Shown in pieces: positions 52,271 to 60,549 of a DNA stretch of 64,000 nucleotides. Positions within the stretch are counted from its first letter, which is position 1. Every line of letters starts with the position of its first letter. The notes under the pieces are model-generated. The model was not told the DNA's origin, did no database searches, and saw only the letters and a list, made by a program, of their open reading frames with translations. Made by a program: the position numbers and the translations under genes. This stretch comes from Streptomyces sp. L2. GTDB taxonomy: Bacteria; Actinomycetota; Actinomycetes; Streptomycetales; Streptomycetaceae. The stretch spans positions 2,728,001-2,792,000 of the forward strand of contig NZ_QBDT01000001.1 of NCBI RefSeq assembly GCF_004124325.1, in the 5' to 3' direction.

Positions 52271-52442
52271 ATGTCAGAAAAACACCTCTCGCGACGCCGT
52301 TATCGAATAGAGGCAAACGGTGCGTGAACTCCGCGATCCGCGGGTGGAAGGGGGGTGTCGCGCAGCGTGCACGAACGGCTGGGGAGCGTGTTGCGCCGGC
52401 CGGGGGAACGAGTGGGGATGTGCGGGTGCGCCGTGGCCGGTC

Positions 52443-52485
52443 GCGCAGTTCCCCGCGCCCCTAAAAGGGGCGCGGGGAACTGCGC
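52443..52485. repeat. Dispersed repeat family 1, complete hairpin
   Basis: gcgcagttccccgcgcccc (52443-52461) and its exact complement (52467-52485) form a 19-bp perfect stem with loop taaaa. It lies in the 399-bp gap between the bmpA promoter and the end of the M20 gene. It is the complete form of half copies at 1, 7138, 14821, 14897 and 39705. It would act as a terminator for the M20 gene. The rest of that gap holds no gene. Confidence 0.8.
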
Positions 52486-52552
52486 AAGGGGGTCCGGGGG
52501 CTTGCCCCCGAGGTCGGGAGGGGAAGGGGCGGCGGGGGCGAGATCCGGTTTT

Positions 52553-53782
52553 TCAGACGCTCGGGTCGTCCAGGAAGGCCGCTGCCGTGAACATCTCCAC
52601 GCCGACGGTGATCGCGTGTTCGTCGGCGTCGAAGTCACCCTGGTGCAGATCGCGGACCCGAGGGTCGCCGGGGGTACGGACCCCGAGGCGGGCCATCGCG
52701 CCGGGCACGTGCTCCAGGTACCAGGAGAAGTCCTCGCCTCCCAGGCTCTGCTCGGTGTTCTCCACGGACCGCATCCCGCGCCGCGCGACCATCGCCTTGC
52801 GCAGCAGCTCGGTGGCCCCCCGGTCGTTGACGACGGGCGGCACACCGCGCACGTAGTTGATCTCCGACTTGGCCCGGTGCAGCGTGGCGACCTCGTCGAT
52901 GGCCGCGTGCACGATGTCGGGGGCCTCCCGCCAGGCGTCCAGGTCGAGGCAGCGGACGGTGCCGGACAGTTCGGCGTGCTGCGGGATGACGTTCGGCGCG
53001 TGGCCCGACTCGACGCGGCCCCAGGTGACGACGAGTCCCGCACGGGTGTCCACGCGCCGGGCGACCAGCGCCGGCACGTCGGTGACGACGCGGGCGGCGG
53101 CCGTGACCAGGTCGGTGGTCAGGTGCGGGCGGGCGGTGTGGCCGCCGGGCCCGTCGAGCGCGATCTCCAGCCGGTCGCAGGCGCTGGTGATGGGGCCGAC
53201 GCGGAGCCCCACCCTGCCGGCGTCGACGCGCGGGTCGCAGTGCACGGCGAGGATCCGCCCCACCCCGTCCAGCGCCCCGCACGCGATGGCGTCGGCGGCA
53301 CCGCCGGGCAGCACCTCCTCGGCGGGCTGGAAGATCAGCCGCACCGGGCGCGGCAGCAGTCCCTCTTCGTGCAGCCGGGCGAGGACGATCCCGGTACCGA
53401 GGACCACACTGGTGTGCACGTCGTGGCCGCAGGCGTGGGCACGGTCGGGCACGGTCGACCGGTAGGGGCAGTCGGCCTTGGTGTCGGGGATGGGCAGGGC
53501 GTCGATGTCGGCGCGCAGGGCGAGCAGCGGGACGGCGGACCGCTCCCCCTCGGCCAGTCCGATGTCACAGATGAGCCCGGTTCCCGAGGCGAGGACGCGG
53601 GGGCGGAGCCCGGCCTTCTCCAGCCGCTCCTTGATGGCGGCGGTCGTACGGAACTCCTGGTTGCCCAGTTCGGGGTGCATGTGCAAGTCGCGGCGGAAGG
53701 CGACGAGTTCGGCGTGCAGCGATTCGCTCAGCACACCGGGGAGCACATCCCCGGGGAGGTCGGCCTCGGACTCTAGGGACAT
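52553..53782 (-). CDS. M20-family amidohydrolase
   Basis: The 409-residue zinc hydrolase has AFRRDLHMHPELGNQEFRTTAAIKERLE, LLALRADIDALPIPD, HACGHDVHTSVVLGTG (metal His/Asp), IFQPAEEVLPGGAADAI (Glu-Glu) and GGEDFSWYLEHVPG near the end. Relatives cleave N-acyl amino acids, hippurate or indole-acyl conjugates. ATG 53782 is used here. GTG 53794, four codons upstream, has a TACCCT -10 seven bases before it and may be the true leaderless start. Confidence 0.9.
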   Translation of the reverse strand: MSLESEADLPGDVLPGVLSESLHAELVAFRRDLHMHPELGNQEFRTTAAIKERLEKAGLRPRVLASGTGLICDIGLAEGERSAVPLLALRADIDALPIPDTKADCPYRSTVPDRAHACGHDVHTSVVLGTGIVLARLHEEGLLPRPVRLIFQPAEEVLPGGAADAIACGALDGVGRILAVHCDPRVDAGRVGLRVGPITSACDRLEIALDGPGGHTARPHLTTDLVTAAARVVTDVPALVARRVDTRAGLVVTWGRVESGHAPNVIPQHAELSGTVRCLDLDAWREAPDIVHAAIDEVATLHRAKSEINYVRGVPPVVNDRGATELLRKAMVARRGMRSVENTEQSLGGEDFSWYLEHVPGAMARLGVRTPGDPRVRDLHQGDFDADEHAITVGVEMFTAAAFLDDPSV

Positions 53783-54156
53783 CAATTGCTTCACCCTCTG
53801 AAGGGTAGGACGCCCGGCCGGTCGGCTGAGCGGGATCCGGAAAAGTTCAGCCCCGTGGGGGAAGAAAATCTGACCGGCGGACGCATGGCGGCGGACTGCG
53901 GTGGGTAAAACCTTTGTTTCCTCTTCCACGCATACCACGCCTGGCCCGCCTCACGCGCGACATGTCCAAAGATCGGAACCGGCCCGGCAGCGGCCGGTCG
54001 TGGGGAGGGGAGCCGCGCGGTGCCGTCGCCGACACCTCACCACTGCATGTTTATGCAGGCATCCTTGATCTCACGCAGGTGCTCAAACTGCGTTCCTGGT
54101 GCGATGTTTACCCAAATACATGGCCGACCCGAGCGAGTGAATGTACGGTTACCAGC
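53783..54156. promoter_or_regulatory. Divergent regulatory region upstream of argJ homologue
   Basis: In this 374-bp gap there is no gene. The palindrome TGCAT-GTTT-ATGCA (54044-54057) resembles actinobacterial ARG-box half sites. GTGAATG (54137-54143) and CATTCAC (54166-54172) form an inverted repeat around the -10 TACGGT (54144-54149), seven bases before ATG 54157. ArgR control is plausible but untested. Confidence 0.5.
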
Positions 54157-55311
54157 ATGCTCATTCATTCACCCCGGGGCTTCCGCAGCGTGACCAGGAA
54201 CATGGGACTCAAGGACGTCGAGGACGACTTCGCGGCCGTCGTCTCCGAGGTGCCCGCCCGGTCCGCCGCCGTGTTCACCCGCTCGCGGTTCGCGGGACCG
54301 AGCGTCGTCCTCAGCCGTGCGGCGGCGGCCCGGCAGCGGAGCCGGGGGATGGTCGTGCTCTCCCGGAACGCCAACGTCGCCACCGGCGGTGCGGGCGCGG
54401 CCAACGCGGCCGAGGTGCGCCGCAGGGTCGCCGAGATCGCCGGCGTCGACCCCGAGGAACTGGTCATCGGCTCCACCGGGGTGATCGGCCGGCCCTACCC
54501 CATGGACAGCATCCGGTCCGGACTCGACGCGCTGTCCTGGCCGTTCCCGGAGGCGGACCTCGCCGCGGCGGCCGCGGCCATCATGACGACGGACACCCGG
54601 CCCAAGTACCTGGCCGTGCGGGTCGGTGACGCCGTGCTCGCCGGCATCGCCAAGGGCGTGGGCATGATCGAGCCGAACATGGCCACCCTGCTGACCTTCT
54701 TCTTCACCGACGCGGACATCCCGGCCGCCGAACTCGACGCCGTGTTCCGCCGGGTGATGGACCGGACGTTCAACGCCCTGAGCATCGACACCGACACCTC
54801 CACCAGCGACACGGCCGCGATCTTCGCCAACGGCCTGGCCGGTCCCGTCGGCCTCGACGGGTTCGAGCAGGCGCTGTACACCGTCGCCCTGCACCTCGTC
54901 CGCGACATCGCCGCCGACGGCGAGGGTGCCGCCAAGCTCATCGAGGTCCAGGTCACCGGGGCCCGCGACGACGCCCAGGCCAAACGGGTGGGCAAGAGCG
55001 TGGTCAACTCGCCCTTGGTGAAGACGGCCGTGCACGGGGCCGACCCCAACTGGGGGCGGGTCGCGATGGCCGTCGGCAAGCTGGAGGACGAGACCGACAT
55101 CGAGCCGCCCCGGGTGCGGATCTGGTTCGGCGACCTCCCCATGCACCCGGAGGAGCCGGGCGACGCGCTGCTGGAGCGGGCGGCACGGTATCTGACCGGC
55201 GACGAGGTGGTCATCCGGGTGGACCTCGGCATCGGCGACGGCGCGTTCACCGTCTACGGCTGCGACCTCACCGAGGGCTACGTGAAGCTCAACGCCGACT
55301 ACACGACCTGA
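54157..55311 (+). CDS. argJ: Bifunctional glutamate N-acetyltransferase / ornithine acetyltransferase (ArgJ family)
   Basis: The 384-residue protein belongs to the ArgJ/OAT Ntn-type family. It has GSTGVIGRPYPMDSIRSGLDAL, IMTTDTRPKYLAV, AKGVGMIEPNMATLLTFFFTDA (autocleavage before Thr in MATLL), SIDTDTSTSDTAAIFANGLAG and PNWGRVAMAVGK. ArgJ swaps acetyl groups between acetylornithine and glutamate. It lies alone here, outside any arg operon, so it may be a second copy serving a specialised pathway, as OAT-type genes do in clavulanate producers. Probably a leaderless start. Confidence 0.9.
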   Translation: MLIHSPRGFRSVTRNMGLKDVEDDFAAVVSEVPARSAAVFTRSRFAGPSVVLSRAAAARQRSRGMVVLSRNANVATGGAGAANAAEVRRRVAEIAGVDPEELVIGSTGVIGRPYPMDSIRSGLDALSWPFPEADLAAAAAAIMTTDTRPKYLAVRVGDAVLAGIAKGVGMIEPNMATLLTFFFTDADIPAAELDAVFRRVMDRTFNALSIDTDTSTSDTAAIFANGLAGPVGLDGFEQALYTVALHLVRDIAADGEGAAKLIEVQVTGARDDAQAKRVGKSVVNSPLVKTAVHGADPNWGRVAMAVGKLEDETDIEPPRVRIWFGDLPMHPEEPGDALLERAARYLTGDEVVIRVDLGIGDGAFTVYGCDLTEGYVKLNADYTT

Positions 55312-55385
55312 GCCGGCCGCTTCCCGGCTCGCGCCAGGCTCCGGCCGCTCACACGACCTGAGCCGGCCGCTTCCCGGCTCGCGCC
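55301..55385 (+). repeat. Tandem duplication across the argJ stop, 50-bp period
   Basis: The sequence acacgacctgagccggccgc plus ttcccggctcgcgcc at 55301-55335 recurs at 55351-55385. It includes the last argJ codons and stop, so the second copy is a relic after the gene. Confidence 0.8.
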
Positions 55386-55440
55386 GGGCTCCGCGCAGGC
55401 GGCGACCGGGCTCGTCCCCCGCCGGTCACGCTCCCTTCGT

Positions 55441-55464
55441 GGCCGTAGGGATATCCCTACGGCC
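55441..55464. promoter_or_regulatory. Perfect 24-bp palindrome upstream of the M1 peptidase gene
   Basis: Two 12-base arms meet without a loop: ggccgtagggat and its exact complement. It is 135 bp before the peptidase start and 130 bp after argJ. A stem with no loop is more like an operator than a terminator, but either is possible. No other copy was noticed in the window. Confidence 0.55.
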
Positions 55465-55598
55465 GCCGTGCGCCGCTTCCGCGGCGGGGCGGTGGCTCTC
55501 AGACTCCTCGTGGTGCCGCCCGGACCTGCCTCACACGGTCTCTCTCCCCAGGGGCGGCCCGTCTCCCCCACCCCGTCCCGAGAGGACAGGAAGACACC

Positions 55599-57443
55599 AT
55601 GAGACGAAGACTCCTCACCTGGGCGACCGGCGCCTGTGTGATCGTCGCGGCCGGCGGGCTGGCCGTGGCGGCGCCCGCGCCGGACGCGCGGGCGGCCGAC
55701 CCGGCCTGCGCGCAGTTGGTCGGCAACGGCGGTTTCGAGAACGGCACGTCACCCTGGTCGGCGAGCAGCGGTGTGATCACCGACGCCGGCGGGCAGAGCG
55801 CCCACGCGGGCAGCCACTTCGCCTGGCTGGACGGATACGGCTCCACCCACACCGACACCGTCTCGCAGAGCGTGACGATCCCGGCCGGCTGCACCACGGC
55901 CTCGCTCAGCTTCTATCTGCACGTCGACACGGACGAAACGACCTCGTCCACCGCGTACGACAAGCTCACCGCCAAGGTGGGTACGACGACCCTCGCCACG
56001 TACTCCAACCTGGACGCGGCCGCCGGGTACGTGAGGAAGACCGTGGACGTGTCCTCGTTCGCCGGGCAGACCGTCACCGTCTCCTTCACCGGCAGCGAGG
56101 ACTCCGGCGCCCAGACCAGCTTCGTCCTCGACGACGTCGCCCTGGACACCTCCGGTGGCGGCACGACCCCGCCCCCGACCGGCGACTCCGTCCGGACGCC
56201 CGCGAAGCCGTCGTACACCGCCTCGCTGAGCAGCGACTCCACCGGCGCGCACTGGAGCGGGCACGAGAGCGTGACCTTCACCAACGCCTCGGCCGACCCG
56301 CTGAACGAGGTGTACCTGCGGTTGTGGGACAACGCCCACGGAAGCTGCCCGACCACGCCGATCGCGGTGACGCACGTGACCGGCGGCACCCCGGCCGCGC
56401 TGTCGGTGAACTGCACGGCGCTCAAGGTCACGTTGCCGGCCCCGCTCGCGCAGGGACAGAGCGGCACGGTCGGCTTCGACCTGGCGATCGACGTGCCCAG
56501 CGGCGCCGACCGGTTCGGCCACGACGGGCAGTTCGACTTCCTCGGCAACGCCCTGCCGGTCCTCGCGGTCCACGACGGCGACGGCTGGCACCTGGACGCG
56601 TACACGAACAACGGCGAGTCCTTCTACTCCCTGGCCGCCGACTTCGACGTCACCCTCGACCACCCGACCGCGCTGTCCGTCCCGGCCACCGGCACCTCCG
56701 TGGACACTCCCGGGTCCGCCGGGCGCACCGTCACCCGGGCCACCGCCAGGTCGGTGCGCGACTTCGCCTGGGCGGCCGGCCCGTTCAGCAAGGTGTCGGG
56801 CACGGCGCAGGACGGCACGAAGGTCAACGTCTACGGCGTGGACGGCATCGGCTCGTCCGACCTGCAGAGCATGCTGAGCGTGGCCGAGTCCGCGATCGAC
56901 GCGCACGGACAGCGCTTCGGGGCCTACCCGTACGGCGAGGTGGACGCGGTCCTCGACAACGGCTTCTGGTTCGGCGGCATGGAGTACCCCGGCTTCGTCC
57001 TCGACCTGGTCGACCGCACGGCGCTCACGCACGAACTCGCCCACCAGTGGTTCTACGGCATCGTCGGCGACGACGAGTACAACCACCCGTGGCTGGACGA
57101 GTCGTTCACCGACTACGCAACCGACCTCGCCCTCGGCAAGGACGGCTCCGGCTGCTGGAACAACGTCTCCTGGGCGTCCGGCGACGAGGCGATCACCAAC
57201 TCGATGGCGTACTGGGACGCCCACTCCGCCCGGTACTCCACCGTCGTCTACGGCTACGGCAAGTGCGCCCTGCACGACCTGCGCCGCGTCCTCGGCGACA
57301 GCGCGATGCAGAAGCTGCTGCACGACTACGCGCAGGCCCACTGGTACGGCGTCTCCACCACCGCCGAGTTCAAGGCGGCGGCACAGGCGCTGACGAGCAC
57401 CGACCTGACGTCGTTCTGGGACCGGCACCGCATCGACGGCTGA
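55599..57443 (+). CDS. Secreted M1-family metallopeptidase with N-terminal carbohydrate-binding-like domain
   Basis: The 614-residue exported protein has a signal peptide ([32 protein letters not shown]). A beta domain of about 150 residues follows ([17 protein letters not shown] ... [16 protein letters not shown]), then a TTPPPT linker and an M1-like peptidase. The peptidase has GGMEYPGF (GxMEN-like, with Tyr for Asn) and [29 protein letters not shown] (HExxH-18-E zinc site). The Asn change in the exopeptidase loop may alter N-terminal specificity. Preceded by gagaggacagg, Shine-Dalgarno-like. Confidence 0.9.
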   Translation: MRRRLLTWATGACVIVAAGGLAVAAPAPDARAADPACAQLVGNGGFENGTSPWSASSGVITDAGGQSAHAGSHFAWLDGYGSTHTDTVSQSVTIPAGCTTASLSFYLHVDTDETTSSTAYDKLTAKVGTTTLATYSNLDAAAGYVRKTVDVSSFAGQTVTVSFTGSEDSGAQTSFVLDDVALDTSGGGTTPPPTGDSVRTPAKPSYTASLSSDSTGAHWSGHESVTFTNASADPLNEVYLRLWDNAHGSCPTTPIAVTHVTGGTPAALSVNCTALKVTLPAPLAQGQSGTVGFDLAIDVPSGADRFGHDGQFDFLGNALPVLAVHDGDGWHLDAYTNNGESFYSLAADFDVTLDHPTALSVPATGTSVDTPGSAGRTVTRATARSVRDFAWAAGPFSKVSGTAQDGTKVNVYGVDGIGSSDLQSMLSVAESAIDAHGQRFGAYPYGEVDAVLDNGFWFGGMEYPGFVLDLVDRTALTHELAHQWFYGIVGDDEYNHPWLDESFTDYATDLALGKDGSGCWNNVSWASGDEAITNSMAYWDAHSARYSTVVYGYGKCALHDLRRVLGDSAMQKLLHDYAQAHWYGVSTTAEFKAAAQALTSTDLTSFWDRHRIDG

Positions 57444-57536
57444 GCCCGCTCAGGGGGTGACCCCGTTGGTTCAAGGTCGTACAGTCCGTCCCGTCCGGCG
57501 GGGCGGCCCCGACGCACTCACGAAGGGGAGGGACCC

Positions 57537-57626
57537 ATGGGACCCATGAGCGACCCGACCCGGCGCCGGCGACGCCACCGGCACCGGCCCGGTCCCGGTG
57601 GCCCGCTCGGCGCGGGCCGTGCCTGA
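57537..57626 (+). CDS. Possible short upstream ORF (29 codons) overlapping the LAL start
   Basis: ATG 57537 follows gaaggggaggg closely and encodes 29 residues, very Arg-rich (TRRRRRHRHRP), ending at a TGA inside the start of the regulator gene. It may couple translation of the regulator, or simply be chance; another reading is that the regulator's true start lies here and the frame shifts. No family is known. Confidence 0.3.
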   Translation: MGPMSDPTRRRRRHRHRPGPGGPLGAGRA

Positions 57627-60549
57627 GCCACGGCCGGCGGCCGCTGCCGCCGGCCGTCCGGCCGTCCTCGCGCGGGCGCGGGCCGCGCTCGCCGCGGGCG
57701 GCCTGGTGCTCACCGGACACCTGGGCGCCGGCCGGTCCACGCTGCTGTCGGCACTCGCCGAGGAGTGCGCGGCGAGCGGCCACCGGGTGCTGCGCTGCGC
57801 ACCGGCCCGCTCCGACCGTCGACTCCCCCACCTGGGGCTGATCGACCTCATGGCCCAGGTCCGGGACGAGGAACTGGATCACCTTTGGGACCCCGAACGC
57901 GCCCTGCTGGACGGGGTGTTGCGCAGGGGCGCGGGCACTGCTCGCCCGGAGGGGGGCGAGCAGCTGCTCACGCTGCACCTGGCGCTGCTGCGGGTGTTCA
58001 CCGAACTCGCGCGGCCGTGCCCGCTGTTGCTGGTCGTCGACGACGCGCAGTGGCTGGACGAACCGAGCGCGGACGCGCTGTCCTTCGTCGCCCGGCGCAG
58101 CACCGGCGGCCGGCTCGCGGTCGCGGCGGCCGTCCGCACCGACCCGGGCGCCGGGGCCGTACACCCGCGGCCCCAGGCGGCCGGGACGGCGCCCCCGCAC
58201 GACGCGGACGTGGGGCGGCACGGCGAGTCCCCCGACGCCGTGGACCGTGCCGTGCGGCTGTGTCCCGGGCCGGCGACCACGCTCGCGGTGCCGCCCATGA
58301 CGGAGCCGGAGATCGCCGAGGTGCTCGCGGCACACGGCATGCGCTGGCCGAGGCAGATGGCCGCGCGGGTCCGGCGGGCCGCCGGCGGCAATCCCCGGTT
58401 CGCGCTGGAGCTGGCCCGCACCTGCCAGGACGACGGCAGCCCGGTGTGGGGCAGGCCGCTGACTCCGGCGTCGGTGCCGCCCCTGCCGGAGGCGCTGCGG
58501 CCGTATCTCCACGACTGGCTGGCCGCTCTCGGGGCCGCCGCCCGCCGGACCCTGCTGGCGGCGGGCGCGGCGGCCTACCCGACGGCGGCGCTGCTGCGCC
58601 GGGCCGGGTTCGCCGGCGCGGCCGACGATCTGCGGGAGGCCGTACGGCTGGGTCTCGTGGCGCCGGTGGGCGACGGGCCGGTCCGGTTCACGCAGCCGCT
58701 GACGGCGGTCCTGCTGTACGAGGAGGCCGGCGCCGAGGAGCGGGCCCGGGTCCACCGGGCGCTCGCCGACGCCGCGACCGATCCGGTGGAGCGGGCCCAG
58801 CAGCTCGCCTCGCTCGCCACCGGCGAGGACGCGGCGCTCGCCGCCCTGTTGTCGGAGGCGGCCGCGATCGCCCGCCGCCGGGGTGCCCGCGCGAACGCCG
58901 CGCAGCTGGGGCTGAGCGCGGCCGAGCTGACCCCGGGCACGGGCGCCGACAGCGTCGACCGGCTGCTGACGGCGGCGGAGGACGCGCTCGCCGCCGGCGA
59001 CTACCCGCTGGTGCGGCGCCTCGCCCACCACGCGCTGCGCGACTGCCGGAACCCGGCGGACCGGATCCGCGCCTGGATGGCGATCATCGACTCCAGCGGC
59101 CAGGCCGTCGCCGAGGTGGCCAACGTGCTCCGGTACGCGCTGCGGGACGCCGAGTGCTGTCCCGACCTGCTGGCCCAGGTGCACTACCGGCTCGCCTGGC
59201 AGGCCTGGGTGGCCGAGGGTTCCGCCGTGCGGGCGCACCCGCACGCCGTCCGGGCGGCCCGGCTGTCGCGGGAGGCGGACGACTGGCGGACCCATCAGCT
59301 CGGCCTGACGCTGCAGGCCGCCGTGGAGTTCTACCTCGGTCTGCCCGAGGCGGAGGACACGCTGCGGGCCGCGCTGACCTCGCGGGCCGACCACCGGGCG
59401 CTCTACGACCACAACGGGCCGGCCTTCGTCCGCTCCCGCCGTCATCTGCTGCACGACCGGCTGGACGACGCGCGCGCCGAGATGCGCGCCCTCGTCTACA
59501 CGGTGCGAACCCGGGGCAGCACGGAGAGCCTCAGCCAGTGCCTGGCCTCGCTCGCGCTGGTCGAGGTGCACCGGGGGCGCTGCGCCCGCGCGCTGGACCT
59601 GGCCGCGCAGAGCCTGGACGTCGCCGCGCGGGCCGGGTTCAGCCAGGGGCCGGCCTGGCACGCGCTGGCGGTGGCCAGGGCGGCGGGCGGTGACCCGGGC
59701 GAGGCGCTGGTGGCGGCGGAACAGGCGCGCCGGCACGCCGAGGACGACGCCGACCGGCTCTTCCTGCCCCGCGCCCTGCACGCGGAGGGCCATGTCCGGC
59801 TGGTCGCGGGCGAGTCCGGGGCGGCCCTGCCCGTGCTGCGGCGGGTGCGGGACCTGGAACTCGCGCAGGGGCAGGGCGATCCGGCGATCCGGCGCTGGCA
59901 CAGCGATCTCGCCGAGGCGCTGGTCCTGGAAGGGTGCGGCGTGGATGCCGACGAGCTGCTGGAGCAGACCTGGAAGCAGGCGGTGCGGCTCGGCCGGCAG
60001 GGCGTACTGGCGACGCTACGGCGCCCCCGGGCACTGCTGCTGGAGGCCGAGGGGGATGCCGAGGCCGCCGTACACCAGTTGCGGCTGGCCGCGGAGCAAC
60101 TCCGGGAGCTGGGCTATCCGCTGGAGGAGGGCCGGACCCGGCTGGCGCTGGGCCTGCTGTGTCTGCGCACCGACGACCAGTCCGGCGCGCGGCGTGAACT
60201 GGCGGCCACGCACGCGCTGTTCACGCGCGCCCGGGCCTGGCCGTGGCTGGCGCTGACCCGTGCCGCACAGGACCAGCCGGCCCCGCGGGGCACCGGCGGG
60301 CCGCCACCCGCGACGGCGGCGGTGGACCTCGACCTGCTGACCGACGCCGAGCGGCGGGTGGCGCAGCGCGTCGCGGAGGGGGCCAGCAACCGGGAGATCG
60401 CCGCCGAACTGGTGGTGAGCGTCAAGACGGTGGAGGCCGCGCTGACCCGCGCCTACCGCAAGCTGGGTGTGCGCTCGCGGGTGGACCTCACCCGTGTCGT
60501 CCTGAGCCTCAGTCCTGCACGGGCGGCACCGCGTCGCGCCAGATGCTGA
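57598..60549 (+). CDS. Large LuxR-family ATPase regulator (LAL type)
   Basis: The 983-residue regulator has an N-terminal P-loop ATPase with LVLTGHLGAGRSTLLSALAEE, where Walker A Lys is Arg, and Walker B PLLLVVDDAQWLDEPSADALSFVARRS. A long helical-repeat (TPR-like) middle follows, then a C-terminal LuxR helix-turn-helix (LTDAERRVAQRVAEGASNREIAAELVVSVKTVEAALTRAYRKLGVRSRVDLTRVV). Such regulators often control specialised metabolism. The start at GTG 57598 is tentative (GTG 57619 also fits). The end overlaps the kinase gene by 41 bp. Confidence 0.88.
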   Translation: MARSARAVPEPRPAAAAAGRPAVLARARAALAAGGLVLTGHLGAGRSTLLSALAEECAASGHRVLRCAPARSDRRLPHLGLIDLMAQVRDEELDHLWDPERALLDGVLRRGAGTARPEGGEQLLTLHLALLRVFTELARPCPLLLVVDDAQWLDEPSADALSFVARRSTGGRLAVAAAVRTDPGAGAVHPRPQAAGTAPPHDADVGRHGESPDAVDRAVRLCPGPATTLAVPPMTEPEIAEVLAAHGMRWPRQMAARVRRAAGGNPRFALELARTCQDDGSPVWGRPLTPASVPPLPEALRPYLHDWLAALGAAARRTLLAAGAAAYPTAALLRRAGFAGAADDLREAVRLGLVAPVGDGPVRFTQPLTAVLLYEEAGAEERARVHRALADAATDPVERAQQLASLATGEDAALAALLSEAAAIARRRGARANAAQLGLSAAELTPGTGADSVDRLLTAAEDALAAGDYPLVRRLAHHALRDCRNPADRIRAWMAIIDSSGQAVAEVANVLRYALRDAECCPDLLAQVHYRLAWQAWVAEGSAVRAHPHAVRAARLSREADDWRTHQLGLTLQAAVEFYLGLPEAEDTLRAALTSRADHRALYDHNGPAFVRSRRHLLHDRLDDARAEMRALVYTVRTRGSTESLSQCLASLALVEVHRGRCARALDLAAQSLDVAARAGFSQGPAWHALAVARAAGGDPGEALVAAEQARRHAEDDADRLFLPRALHAEGHVRLVAGESGAALPVLRRVRDLELAQGQGDPAIRRWHSDLAEALVLEGCGVDADELLEQTWKQAVRLGRQGVLATLRRPRALLLEAEGDAEAAVHQLRLAAEQLRELGYPLEEGRTRLALGLLCLRTDDQSGARRELAATHALFTRARAWPWLALTRAAQDQPAPRGTGGPPPATAAVDLDLLTDAERRVAQRVAEGASNREIAAELVVSVKTVEAALTRAYRKLGVRSRVDLTRVVLSLSPARAAPRRARC

